Assembly: GCA_002506175.1 (NCBI GenBank)
Contig: DAXB01000010.1
Coordinates: 1-32,443, forward strand
Origin: Methanomassiliicoccaceae archaeon UBA113
Lineage (GTDB): Archaea; Thermoplasmatota; Thermoplasmata; Methanomassiliicoccales; Methanomethylophilaceae
Length of the DNA: 32,443 bases
Direction: 5' to 3'
This document shows positions 6,763 through 15,223 of the stretch, one piece after another. Each line of letters starts with the position of its first letter. The first letter of the stretch is position 1. The notes beneath the pieces were generated by a model, which had not been told where the DNA came from, ran no database searches, and saw only the letters and a program-made list of their open reading frames with translations. The translations under genes and the position numbers were made by a program.

Positions 6763-9030
6763 ATGTCGCTCAACCCATACGGAGACAGGCACGAATACGA
6801 TGTAGAAGCCCTTCTTTCACAGTTCGAGGAATACAGGAACCGCCACGGAGAGGAGTGCGAATACGTCAAATGCGAACACAGGAACGCAGATTACTCCGTG
6901 CTCGACCGCCAGCAGAAGGCATATTACCTCTACTGGAGGGATGAGCTGTCCCATGGAAGATGCCTCAAATCCGACAGAGGATATGCGAAACTCCGTCTGT
7001 GCGAGCTGATCAACTCCGACATGCCTCCCGAGGAAGGTCTCAGGGAGCTCACGCTCCTCAAGAACAACTCACGCATGCACGGGATGCCCGAAGGGGAGAT
7101 CCTGTCCGTGATGTTCGATTACTGTCTGGTCCATGGCATGGATCTGCCCCGCGTATGGATGGGGAAGGGTTCCGTCAGATCCTTCATGACTGTATCGGAG
7201 ATCATGGCTTTCCCAGCCAACCGCGTCGGAAGAGAGCTAATGTGGTACCTGTCCGGAGGACCGAGCGTCAAGGAGGACGGGGTTGAGAATCTGAAGCACA
7301 TCACCCTGTTCAACGACTGCTTGGAGACCATCGACCATTTCCTGGCCGACAACACAGGGAAAGGGATCGAGAAGACGTACTCCGAAGGAACCGTCACGGA
7401 GATGTACAAGGTGTTCCAGTACCTCCCATACGGCAGGAACAGGGACTACAGGGTGACGTACGAGGGACTCCGCACGGACGGGATCTTCGGAGAGTTCATG
7501 CTCGGACTCTACACCTACACCAGGAAGGTCCTGTGCAAGGAGATCGGCGAGAAAGGTCCGTCCACACCGTCATCCTTCAACAAGGAGTTCAGAGGGATAG
7601 TCGACAGGATAGCATCCGAGGGCTTCACATCGTACGAGAAGAAACCCAAGGAGTGGAGGGGTACCGACAGAATGTCCATGTCCTCCAAAGAGAAGATGCT
7701 CGTAGATGTGGGTGCATCCCTGGAAAGCAAGTTCGGTCCGGCAGATAAACCGAAACCTGAACTGATCATCGACGAGAATGCCGCGAAACAGCATGTCAGC
7801 CCCCATCTGAAGAACGACATAGAGGTGAACTGGAAGGTCGATGTCGTCGAGCCGCAGGAGTTCATCCCATCCGGATTCACCAACCCGGACTACAGGTCGT
7901 TCACCGAACCCCAGAGGAAGTATTACTCGTACTGGAGAAACCTCACGAGGAAGGATGTCTACGGGACCACGGACAAGGGCTATCTGTGGCTCTACCTGTG
8001 CGAGCTGGTCAACATACAGGATGATGCATCGAAGAACCTCTCTCAGCTAATGGGGCTGTTCAACGCGTATGGAAAAGCGGACGAGGACAACCTTGTTGGC
8101 CGCACCTGCTTCCAGTATGCGATCGCACACAAGCTTCCGGTGCCGAGCCCGGCTGTATTCGAATCCAACGTGACCGCCTGCCTCGTGATGGAGCAGTTCC
8201 TCTCAGGCAAGGACACCTGTCCGGACAAGAACCTCCTCATGTTCCTCTCCGGGATCACCGACAAGGTCATCTCCAGAGAGTTCGACGAGGATTGCATAGG
8301 CATCACATGCTCATTCCTCAGGAACGCCCAAGCCAATCTGGTTGAAACAGGGTCTTCCATCGAGGAGGCATGCGGAATCGGCAAGGAGAACACCATCCTT
8401 CCGCTGTATGAGAGCCTGAAGTACTTCAAAGATGTCAGGAAGACCAGGGTATCATATTCGAACTACATCTACAACGGGGAGTTCGATGACGGCCTCGCCA
8501 ACATAATGAAGAAGGCTCATTCGGCCGTCCGTATGAAGAGAACTGGGAAACCTGTGAAGATAGATAAGTTCACCATGTTCGGTATCGAAGGCAAAGCCCT
8601 GATGGAAAGTGCGGTCAACACCTGGTACGAGAACAAGACCGTCGAGGAGATCAAGAGCAGGGCCAACAGCCTGGTTCTCGACAGGGAAGCGGTCTCCGGT
8701 GCCGAATCCGCCCTGAAGGACGTCACCCGCATGATGAACTCGGAATCCGAGGACATAGCGGAGGAACCCGAAGCGCCCTTGCCAACGAAGGATATCTCTG
8801 GGTCGTGGAAAGGGCTTTACGAAGCTCTCGGGGATCCGGAAAGAGGATACCTGGCTGCAGCTCTTGATGGAAAAGCCAAAGCCTATCTGAAAGAGAACGG
8901 TCTGCTCATGTCGAAAATCGAGGACTCGATCAACGGTTTCGCCATGGATTCGATAGGCGATCAGATAGTGGAGAACGGTTCCGTATTCGAGGACTACGCC
9001 GAAGATGTACGCTCCATGCTAGGAGTATAA
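6763..9030 (+). CDS. TerB-N/TerB-N/TerB-C domain protein, first gene of a defence-like operon
   Basis: A 755-residue soluble protein. Two copies of the TerB-N pattern are visible: residues about 43-130 (YSVLDRQQKAYYLYWRDEL ... GYAKLRLCELIN) and about 376-465 (YRSFTEPQRKYYSYWRNL ... GYLWLYLCELVN), each followed by a helical part ending in a short H-x-L/M-x-(L/V)-P-like turn. The last 50 residues (AYLKENGLLMSKIEDSINGFAMDSIGDQIVE) match the end of TerB-C domains, which typically read LM-x-x-A-(L)-x-x-IN-x-x-A. TerB-N/TerB-C proteins have been linked by comparative genomics to Ter stress systems and predicted DNA-processing operons with ATPases and helicases, as seen here. No catalytic residues are recognised; it may be a sensor or scaffold. 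It is followed after 52 bases by the ATPase gene. The duplicated TerB-N is unusual to my knowledge. Confidence 0.78.
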   Translation: MSLNPYGDRHEYDVEALLSQFEEYRNRHGEECEYVKCEHRNADYSVLDRQQKAYYLYWRDELSHGRCLKSDRGYAKLRLCELINSDMPPEEGLRELTLLKNNSRMHGMPEGEILSVMFDYCLVHGMDLPRVWMGKGSVRSFMTVSEIMAFPANRVGRELMWYLSGGPSVKEDGVENLKHITLFNDCLETIDHFLADNTGKGIEKTYSEGTVTEMYKVFQYLPYGRNRDYRVTYEGLRTDGIFGEFMLGLYTYTRKVLCKEIGEKGPSTPSSFNKEFRGIVDRIASEGFTSYEKKPKEWRGTDRMSMSSKEKMLVDVGASLESKFGPADKPKPELIIDENAAKQHVSPHLKNDIEVNWKVDVVEPQEFIPSGFTNPDYRSFTEPQRKYYSYWRNLTRKDVYGTTDKGYLWLYLCELVNIQDDASKNLSQLMGLFNAYGKADEDNLVGRTCFQYAIAHKLPVPSPAVFESNVTACLVMEQFLSGKDTCPDKNLLMFLSGITDKVISREFDEDCIGITCSFLRNAQANLVETGSSIEEACGIGKENTILPLYESLKYFKDVRKTRVSYSNYIYNGEFDDGLANIMKKAHSAVRMKRTGKPVKIDKFTMFGIEGKALMESAVNTWYENKTVEEIKSRANSLVLDREAVSGAESALKDVTRMMNSESEDIAEEPEAPLPTKDISGSWKGLYEALGDPERGYLAAALDGKAKAYLKENGLLMSKIEDSINGFAMDSIGDQIVENGSVFEDYAEDVRSMLGV

Positions 9031-9082
9031 AAACGACTATATGCAAGCATGACAATGCACGCTCAATATAGGAGCCCGTGTC

Positions 9083-10369
9083 ATGACCGTAAACGTCCCG
9101 AAGAGAACACTCATCACGATGATGAACGCACTCTCCTCCGGTGTGGTACCCCGCAGAGGATTGGAGTACATCGCGGTTGGAAGGAAGAAAGAGACGGAAA
9201 CGTTCGTCAACGACCTCGAGGATACTGCGGCAGGCGGAGGAGCATTCAGATTCATCTCTGGCCGTTTCGGTAACGGAAAGAGCTTCATGACGCAGATGAT
9301 ACGCAACTATGCGATGGACAAAGGTTTCGTCGTCATGGATGCGGACCTCTCCGTGAACAGGAGATTCACCGGCTCCAAGAAGGAAGGACTCAACACATAC
9401 AAAGAGCTCGTCAAGAACATGGCCTACAAGGCCAGACCGGACGGGGGAGCCATGGAGCCGATCCTTCAGGGCTGGATCACATCGGTTCAGGAGAGGCTGG
9501 CATCCGAGAGCGATTCGGAACCCTCCAGAGAGGACATCGAGAAGCTCATGCGCAAGGATGTTGCCGATATAGCCAGCCTTCAGCACTTCCAGGACTTCAT
9601 GAAGGTCGTGGTGAACTACATGAACGAGTTCCTCAACGGGAACGACGATATCACGGCCACGAGATGGCTCAAAGGTGAGCTGGACCTCAAGTCGGAATCG
9701 CGTAAGACCCTTGGAACGAACGTACTGATCGATGACAACAACTGGTATGATTTCATCAAGATCTGGACGATGGTCATCACAAAGGTCGGATACAAAGGTT
9801 TGATCGTCTTCATCGATGAGGGAGTGGTCCTGTACAAACTCCAGAACAAGGTCTCCAGGTCCAACAACTATGAGCGCCTGCTCACGATGTTCAACGACAT
9901 CATGCAGGGAAAGACCAACCATCTCTCGATCTACGTATGCGGAACGCCGGAATTCATAGAGGATCCCAACAGAGGATTGTACAGCTATGAAGCACTAAGA
10001 TCCAGACTCGTTTCCGGACGCTACGAGAACGGATTCGACAACTACCTCGGACCCATAATCAATCTCAAACCTCTGACCAATGAGGAAATCTTCGTCCTGC
10101 TCAAGACCATCAGGGACCTCCACGAGCAGAAGTACGAATACAAATCGGACATCACGGACGAGATGCTGGAAACCTATCTCAAGACGATCCTGGCAAGCGT
10201 CGTATCCTCCAATATGATCACCCCCAGGGAGATCACCAGGGATCTCATCAGTCTCCTGGATACACTCCACCAGAACAAGGACCTGAAGTTCCTGGACCTT
10301 GTGGAGGGCAGGTCGGTAAACGTCGACCGCAACCCGGATGACGACATCATCGAGGATCTTGAGGTATGA
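9083..10369 (+). CDS. BrxC/BrxD-like AAA-type ATPase (DUF2791)
   Basis: A 428-residue P-loop ATPase of the DUF2791 family, which includes BrxD of type 2 BREX/Pgl phage-defence systems. Walker A is GRFGNGKS (residues 60-67); Walker B is GLIVFIDEG (239-247) preceded by GYK; the family motif RWLKGE is at 194-199; and YVCGTPEF (284-291) is a sensor-type strand. The length matches BrxD (about 430), not the much longer BrxC. It probably loads or regulates the neighbouring helicase on DNA. The ATG at 9083 has TAGGAG 12 bases upstream, and the stop overlaps the helicase start by four bases (ATGA), so the two are translationally coupled. A TATA-like GTATAAAAA at the end of the TerB gene could give an internal promoter. 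The family call is firm; the role is inference. Confidence 0.88.
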   Translation: MTVNVPKRTLITMMNALSSGVVPRRGLEYIAVGRKKETETFVNDLEDTAAGGGAFRFISGRFGNGKSFMTQMIRNYAMDKGFVVMDADLSVNRRFTGSKKEGLNTYKELVKNMAYKARPDGGAMEPILQGWITSVQERLASESDSEPSREDIEKLMRKDVADIASLQHFQDFMKVVVNYMNEFLNGNDDITATRWLKGELDLKSESRKTLGTNVLIDDNNWYDFIKIWTMVITKVGYKGLIVFIDEGVVLYKLQNKVSRSNNYERLLTMFNDIMQGKTNHLSIYVCGTPEFIEDPNRGLYSYEALRSRLVSGRYENGFDNYLGPIINLKPLTNEEIFVLLKTIRDLHEQKYEYKSDITDEMLETYLKTILASVVSSNMITPREITRDLISLLDTLHQNKDLKFLDLVEGRSVNVDRNPDDDIIEDLEV

Positions 10370-12510
10370 GCGATTACTTCGAGAAACTCCCCTGGTTCAT
10401 CAAGGAATACATTCACAACTGCAAATGGACTGGCTTCAGAGACATCCAGAATCAGACATTCAGCATATTCTACTCGACTGATGACCATATCCTGATTTCA
10501 TCGGGGACATCCAGCGGTAAGACCGAAGCCGCCATGTTCCCGATTATCGCATCTTTGTACAACAACCCTACCGAGGGCATCGGCGCCTTATACATCGGAC
10601 CTTTGAAGGCACTCATAGACGACCAGTTCGAAAGGATGGGTCCGATACTCGGCGAATCGGAACTGAGGATAACTGGATGGCACGGGGACATCGGACAATC
10701 CCGCAAAACGAAACTCATGGACGACCCCTCCGGGATCCTCCAGATTACTCCGGAATCCCTTCAGAACATCATATCCAATCACCCAGAGGACATCATACGC
10801 CTCTTCGAAAACCTGAGGTTCGTAATCATCGACGAGGTCCACGCATTCATGAGCTCAGACAGAGGCCTTCAGCTCCTATGCTGCCTGCAGAGGCTGGAAG
10901 TGATGGCCGGATGCAATCCGAGAAGGATCGGTCTGTCCGCCACAATAGCCAACAGGGACGAGGCTGCGGATTGGCTCGCGGCTGATACCGGAAGACATGT
11001 CGGCATAGTCAGCGATGACAGCTCCAAGAAGATGGAGATCAGCATCCGCTACAACGCGTTCCCTCTGCCCTCCCCGGACGATGATGGGATGGAAAGAAAG
11101 AGGGCGATCACGTCATACTACCTCGACCTGTTCAGGGAGACCCATGGATACAACTGCATCGTGTTCACCAACAGCAGACAGGATGCTGAGAAGGCCGCCA
11201 AATCTCTGAGGCTGGTCGCTGAGGCCAAAGGTTTCCCGAACGAGGTCTCGATCCATCATGGGAGCATCTCCAAGGAGATTAGGAAGAAGGCCGAATCCGA
11301 TCTTAAGGATCCCGATCGTAAGACGGTAACCGTGTCCACAGTCACATTGGAACTCGGCATTAATATTGGCGACCTGGATAAGATTGTGCAAATCGATGCC
11401 CCGTTCACATGCTCTGGCATGATACAGAGGATGGGCAGATCGGGAAGGAGAGGCGGCATACAGTCTCTGACAGTCATGTGCAATGAGGATGCCGAGGACT
11501 GGTGGTCGAACGTCGATGGCGTCTCCATGAACCTTGTCAAAGCAATAGCCATGTCGGAGCTCATAAAGAACGAAAGCTGGACCGAACCGGCGGAGAAGGA
11601 CTTCATGCCGTTCAGCCTGCTGTATCATCAGACGATGGAGTATCTCAGATCGGGGCTCGGAGCAAAAATGTCGGAACTGTACTCCGGTGTCCTGACGATG
11701 TATCCGTTCAAAGATATCTCCAAGGAACAGTACAAGCTGATGCTGCTTCACCTGGTGAACCTGAAGCATGTCCTGATCATGCAAGACAAGACGATACTCA
11801 TCGGACCGGAAGCCGAGAAGATTGTGTTCGGCCGTGAATTCTGCTCGGTGTTCTCCACCGAGAAGGAGATCGATGTCAAATCAGAGGGAAAGACCGTCGG
11901 GTCCATACAGAACCTCCCCCAGATGGGAGAGCTTATCCAGCTGGCAGGTCACGTTTGGACTGTTACCGCCGTATACAAAGATAAATCGATGATAGAGGTC
12001 GTTGAGACCGATGGAGAGGCATGCAACCCCTGGAAATCCGGAACACCGCCCACACACGACCGCATCATGAAGACGATGAAACGTGTACTGGGGTCCGATG
12101 ACGAGTATGATTATCTGGACGAGGCCGCCCAGACCCGTCTCTCCGAATGCAGGAAAATGGCTTCGGATGCAGGGATGCTCGACCTGTTCTCCCCGAGGAC
12201 CGGAGGATACAGGATGTATCCCTGGGTAGGAACGATACAGTTCGACACCCTTACCAGGATCCTCAGGAAAGTCATAGGGACGGACAAGATCGGATCCGTT
12301 CAGCCATACTACATCGACATCAGGACCAACCTCTCGGAGGACGACATCCTATCCAGGATCGATAAGTACATCTCGAACCACAATCCGGTATCCCTTGTCA
12401 CGGACGACGACCTGCTGAGATACAACAAGTACGACAAATACGTCCCCGAATCTCTGCTTGCCATAGAATTCGCCTCGGACAGATTGGATTTCGACATCCA
12501 GCTGGAATGA
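10366..12510 (+). CDS. Lhr/BrxHI-like superfamily 2 DEAD/DEAH-box helicase
   Basis: A 714-residue SF2 helicase. Motif I is GTSSGKT (residues 47-53), motif II DEVH (156-159), motif III SAT (191-193), motif V TLELGINIG (326-334) and motif VI QRMGRSGR (353-360). The GTSSGKTEA and MGRSGRRGG forms are those of the Lhr-like group, which includes BrxHI encoded next to BrxD in type 2 BREX. The C-terminal 300 residues are a separate domain ending with EFASDRLDFDIQLE; no nuclease motif was seen in it. At 714 residues it is shorter than typical Lhr (about 900 or more). It likely uses ATP to translocate on or unwind DNA or RNA together with the upstream ATPase, whose stop codon it overlaps. A stand-alone housekeeping Lhr is the alternative, less likely given the operon. 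Confidence 0.9.
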   Translation: MSDYFEKLPWFIKEYIHNCKWTGFRDIQNQTFSIFYSTDDHILISSGTSSGKTEAAMFPIIASLYNNPTEGIGALYIGPLKALIDDQFERMGPILGESELRITGWHGDIGQSRKTKLMDDPSGILQITPESLQNIISNHPEDIIRLFENLRFVIIDEVHAFMSSDRGLQLLCCLQRLEVMAGCNPRRIGLSATIANRDEAADWLAADTGRHVGIVSDDSSKKMEISIRYNAFPLPSPDDDGMERKRAITSYYLDLFRETHGYNCIVFTNSRQDAEKAAKSLRLVAEAKGFPNEVSIHHGSISKEIRKKAESDLKDPDRKTVTVSTVTLELGINIGDLDKIVQIDAPFTCSGMIQRMGRSGRRGGIQSLTVMCNEDAEDWWSNVDGVSMNLVKAIAMSELIKNESWTEPAEKDFMPFSLLYHQTMEYLRSGLGAKMSELYSGVLTMYPFKDISKEQYKLMLLHLVNLKHVLIMQDKTILIGPEAEKIVFGREFCSVFSTEKEIDVKSEGKTVGSIQNLPQMGELIQLAGHVWTVTAVYKDKSMIEVVETDGEACNPWKSGTPPTHDRIMKTMKRVLGSDDEYDYLDEAAQTRLSECRKMASDAGMLDLFSPRTGGYRMYPWVGTIQFDTLTRILRKVIGTDKIGSVQPYYIDIRTNLSEDDILSRIDKYISNHNPVSLVTDDDLLRYNKYDKYVPESLLAIEFASDRLDFDIQLE

Positions 12511-12555
12511 ACCGACGATTGCCACTTTTATGCGCAACGACTCTGCGTGCGCGCG

Positions 12556-12568
12556 ATATAATAAAAAA
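12556..12568 (+). promoter_or_regulatory. TATA box of the aminotransferase operon
   Basis: ATATAATAAAAAA ends 22 bases before the ATG at 12591. It lies downstream of the longer in-frame ATG (12507), which shows the shorter start is the real one and that the operon is promoted separately from the helicase. Confidence 0.55.
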
Positions 12569-12590
12569 CAACGTTAGCAATGACCGATTC

Positions 12591-13715
12591 ATGCAGGTCT
12601 CCAAAAGGATCAACGACATCCCCATGTCGGGAATCAGGAAGATGTTCGACCTTGCCGGCCCCAACTCGATCAACCTAGGTCTGGGCGAGCCGGATTTCGA
12701 CCCTCCCAAAGAAGCTATTGAGGGAATGAACAGAGCCGCGCTCAGAGGAATGAACAAATACGGACCGACGGCTGGTATCATGGATCTCAGGAACGCGGTG
12801 GCGAAGAGATTCAGCAAATACGGCGAACTCACCGGAGACAACATAATGATCACACCAAGCGGATCGTCCGCACTGCTCGAGATCATGATGAGCGTCGTGA
12901 ATCCCGGGGACGATGTCCTCGTACCCAGTCCCGGATTCGTCATCTACGGCCCCCATGCGCAGCTCGCAGGCGGAACATTCACGGAATACAAGCTCACCGA
13001 GGGGGACTTCCAGCCGGACATCGATGACATCCAGTCGAAGATAACATCGAAGACGAAGATGCTGGTCGTCACGACTCCATCGAATCCCACGGGAGGCGTC
13101 CTGAACGAGCAGACATACAAAGCTCTCTGCGACATAGCGAAGGACAAGAACATCACAATCCTTTCCGATGAGGTGTACGAACCTTTCGTCTATGAAGGAA
13201 AACACATATCGTTCATGAACCAGCTGGACAACGCCATCGTAGCAAATGGATTCTCCAAAATGATGGCCGTGACCGGCTGGAGGATGGGTTTCCTCTGCGC
13301 GAACAAGGATATGATGGAGTACCTCATCAAGATGCAGTACCATGTATGCGCCAGTCCGAACATGCCTGCCATGTACGGTATACTGGATGCCCTTCCGAAC
13401 ATCGACCCCTACCTGGAGAACGCCAGGAAAGTCTACAAAGCAAGGAGGGACCTCATCTGCAAGAGGATCAACGACATCCCCGGTATGAGCATCGAGCCCC
13501 CTAAGGGAGCATTCTACGCATTCCCGTCGTTCGACATCAAGATGCCTTCCCAGGAACTCGCCGGCGAACTCGTGAAGGCGGGACTCATCTGCACCCCTGG
13601 AACCGCTTTCGGAAAATACGGAGAAGGACATCTCAGATTCTCATACGCCGCAGACGAAAAGAAGATCAACGCAGGAATGGACATCCTGGAATCAACAATC
13701 AGAAAACTCAGGTGA
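12591..13715 (+). CDS. PLP-dependent class I/II aminotransferase, aspartate aminotransferase type
   Basis: A 374-residue fold-type I aminotransferase that moves an amino group between an amino acid and a 2-oxo acid. Landmarks: NLGLGEPDFDPP near the N-terminus; KYGPTAGIMDLR; the cofactor segment TTPSNPTGGVL; SDEVYEPFVY (the Asp bonds the pyridine nitrogen); and the Schiff-base lysine in NGFSKMMAVTGWRMGF, K223. The C-terminal RFSYAADEKKI holds the arginine that binds substrate carboxylate. The length fits archaeal AspC/aromatic-type enzymes; the donor cannot be settled by eye. An ATG 28 codons earlier, overlapping the helicase stop, was rejected because a TATA box lies between. It leads an operon with an unknown protein, mevalonate kinase and an Hdr-like protein. 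Confidence 0.93.
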   Translation: MQVSKRINDIPMSGIRKMFDLAGPNSINLGLGEPDFDPPKEAIEGMNRAALRGMNKYGPTAGIMDLRNAVAKRFSKYGELTGDNIMITPSGSSALLEIMMSVVNPGDDVLVPSPGFVIYGPHAQLAGGTFTEYKLTEGDFQPDIDDIQSKITSKTKMLVVTTPSNPTGGVLNEQTYKALCDIAKDKNITILSDEVYEPFVYEGKHISFMNQLDNAIVANGFSKMMAVTGWRMGFLCANKDMMEYLIKMQYHVCASPNMPAMYGILDALPNIDPYLENARKVYKARRDLICKRINDIPGMSIEPPKGAFYAFPSFDIKMPSQELAGELVKAGLICTPGTAFGKYGEGHLRFSYAADEKKINAGMDILESTIRKLR

Positions 13716-13720
13716 ATACA

Positions 13721-14242
13721 ATGGCAAACGAATTCAACCCCAACGCAGGACTCTTCGGAGACGATGAGCCCGAGAAAAGCCCTGAACAGCTTCTCGATGA
13801 ATACGCATTCGGAAAGAACCCCAACAGATCTGTCGCCATGGAGACCCTCTTCGGCAAGAGGCTCATAGAGGACGTCAAGAAGGAACAGAACATCCCGGAA
13901 GAGGCGAAGGAATCATTCCTGTTCAAAGCAACCGTCCACGCAACTCTCGACATGATAATGGAATCTCTCTCCCCCGAATACAGGGAGGAAGTCGCGACCA
14001 GCCTCGACTCGTTCATCGGACTCAACCTTGTGAACCAGAAATTCAAAGTGGACCTCGTGGAGACTGTCATGACGGAACTCGGCAAGGTGGAGCAGAATGC
14101 CGACGAGAGCGACGAGCAGTTCGAATCGAGACTCATGGCCATGGAAGAGGGCTGGTGGAGCATTCCCCAGCCGATACTCAACGGCCGCAACCCCAATGAT
14201 GCCATCCAGGAAGAGATGGTGAAATACGGACTGAACCAGTGA
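13721..14242 (+). CDS. unrecognised 173-residue acidic protein
   Basis: I do not recognise this protein. It is soluble, acidic and predicted mostly helical, with no membrane segment, signal peptide or cysteine motif. The N-terminus (FNPNAGLFGDDEPEKSPEQ) looks flexible; the middle has FKATVHATLDMIMESLSPEY; the C-terminus has WWSIPQPILNGRNPNDAIQEE. The ATG at 13721 is preferred over a GTG at 13712 because AGGTGA, overlapping the aminotransferase stop, sits six bases before it. Its stop TGA shares one base with the mevalonate kinase ATG (TGATG). The tight coupling on both sides suggests it is a real, co-expressed protein, perhaps restricted to this lineage. Confidence 0.75.
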   Translation: MANEFNPNAGLFGDDEPEKSPEQLLDEYAFGKNPNRSVAMETLFGKRLIEDVKKEQNIPEEAKESFLFKATVHATLDMIMESLSPEYREEVATSLDSFIGLNLVNQKFKVDLVETVMTELGKVEQNADESDEQFESRLMAMEEGWWSIPQPILNGRNPNDAIQEEMVKYGLNQ

Positions 14243-15219
14243 TGACATCCGAATGGTACTCCGCATCCGCACCCGGTAAGTTCGTGATACTGGGGGAGCA
14301 TTCTGTCGTGTACGGCAAACCTGCCATAGTGCTGGCCGCCGACCGCAGGATATCATGCAGCGTGAGAAGGAGCGATTGCAACACCATCAACGGATTGCCG
14401 CTGGATATAGAGAAACAGCCCCATCTCAGGTATCTCACTAGGAACACGGAGTATCCTCTGGATGTCATAACGACCAGCGACGTCCCTTCGGGATCCGGCA
14501 TGGGTTCATCGGCCGCACTGTCGGCTGCCATGGCCTTGGCGATACAGCTTGAGAAGGGTTGCACGAAGACCGAGAAGGACTTCGTGGACGAAGCCTACGG
14601 TGCGGAGTTCTTCGCGCAGGGCGGAGGCTCACCCATGGATGCATCAGCATGCGTCCACGGGGGAGGCATAGCTGTTAACATACCCGATGACGGATGCAGA
14701 GAGTTATGGAGCATCACTCGCGGAGACCGGACATGGAGGATAACCGACATCCCTGTCCCAGACATGTCCTTCGTGATTGGGAACACCGGGATCAGAGCAC
14801 CTACCGGACCTCAGGTGGACAAGGTCAGGAGATTCAGCAAGAAGACCACATTCGCGAGAGAGATCATCGACGAGATAGGGGATATCACCATCGAAGGATA
14901 CCATGCCCTCAAGAGAGGCGACAAGGATATTTTGGGGCGCATAATGACAAGGGATCATAAACTCCTGTCCATCCTGGGGGTGTCATGCAAGGAGCTCAAC
15001 AAGCTCGTCAACGCCGCCCTGCCGTACTCGTACGGTGCGAAACTCACAGGTTCCGGAGGAGGAGGCTGCATGGTAGCGCTTACCGACAATCCGGAAAAGG
15101 TGGCGGATGCGATATCGTCCAGAGGCGGAACACCGTACATAATAAAGAGCGGATCCGAGGGTGTCCGCATCGAGAATGAACCCGCAAGTGGAAACGCTTT
15201 AGACATCCCGATGAGATGA
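14242..15219 (+). CDS. mvk: mevalonate kinase
   Basis: A 325-residue GHMP-family kinase that phosphorylates mevalonate to 5-phosphomevalonate, supplying isoprenoid chains for archaeal ether lipids. All three GHMP motifs are present: APGKFVILGEHSVVYGK (residues 10-26), the ATP loop PSGSGMGSSAA (82-92) and the C-terminal KLTGSGGGGCMVAL. GEHSVVYGKPA is specific to mevalonate kinase rather than galactokinase or homoserine kinase, and the length fits archaeal enzymes. The start is the ATG overlapping the previous stop by one base; a GTG one codon earlier is possible. The Hdr-like gene begins four bases after its stop. Its neighbourhood, close to geranylgeranyl reductase and tetraether synthase genes, fits membrane lipid production. 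Confidence 0.94.
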   Translation: MTSEWYSASAPGKFVILGEHSVVYGKPAIVLAADRRISCSVRRSDCNTINGLPLDIEKQPHLRYLTRNTEYPLDVITTSDVPSGSGMGSSAALSAAMALAIQLEKGCTKTEKDFVDEAYGAEFFAQGGGSPMDASACVHGGGIAVNIPDDGCRELWSITRGDRTWRITDIPVPDMSFVIGNTGIRAPTGPQVDKVRRFSKKTTFAREIIDEIGDITIEGYHALKRGDKDILGRIMTRDHKLLSILGVSCKELNKLVNAALPYSYGAKLTGSGGGGCMVALTDNPEKVADAISSRGGTPYIIKSGSEGVRIENEPASGNALDIPMR

Positions 15220-15223
15220 TATC

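Noticed and set aside
8930..9922. Minus-strand open frame (330 codons) opposite the BrxD-like ATPase
   Set aside because: The plus strand carries Walker A and B motifs in the right spacing; the antisense product has no motif and no promoter or ribosome site.
6763..12510. A complete BREX or Pgl system
   Set aside because: Only BrxD-like and BrxHI-like genes are present; no PglX methylase, PglZ, BrxA/B, BrxC-length ATPase or protease was found on either side, so the operon is called separately.
12507..12590. Longer aminotransferase start at 12507 overlapping the helicase stop
   Set aside because: A strong TATA element at 12556-12568 lies inside the extra segment, and the extra 28 residues do not look like an aminotransferase N-terminus.
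12675..13631. Minus-strand open frame (318 codons) opposite the aminotransferase
   Set aside because: Shadow frame of a strongly conserved PLP enzyme; composition is typical of antisense translation.
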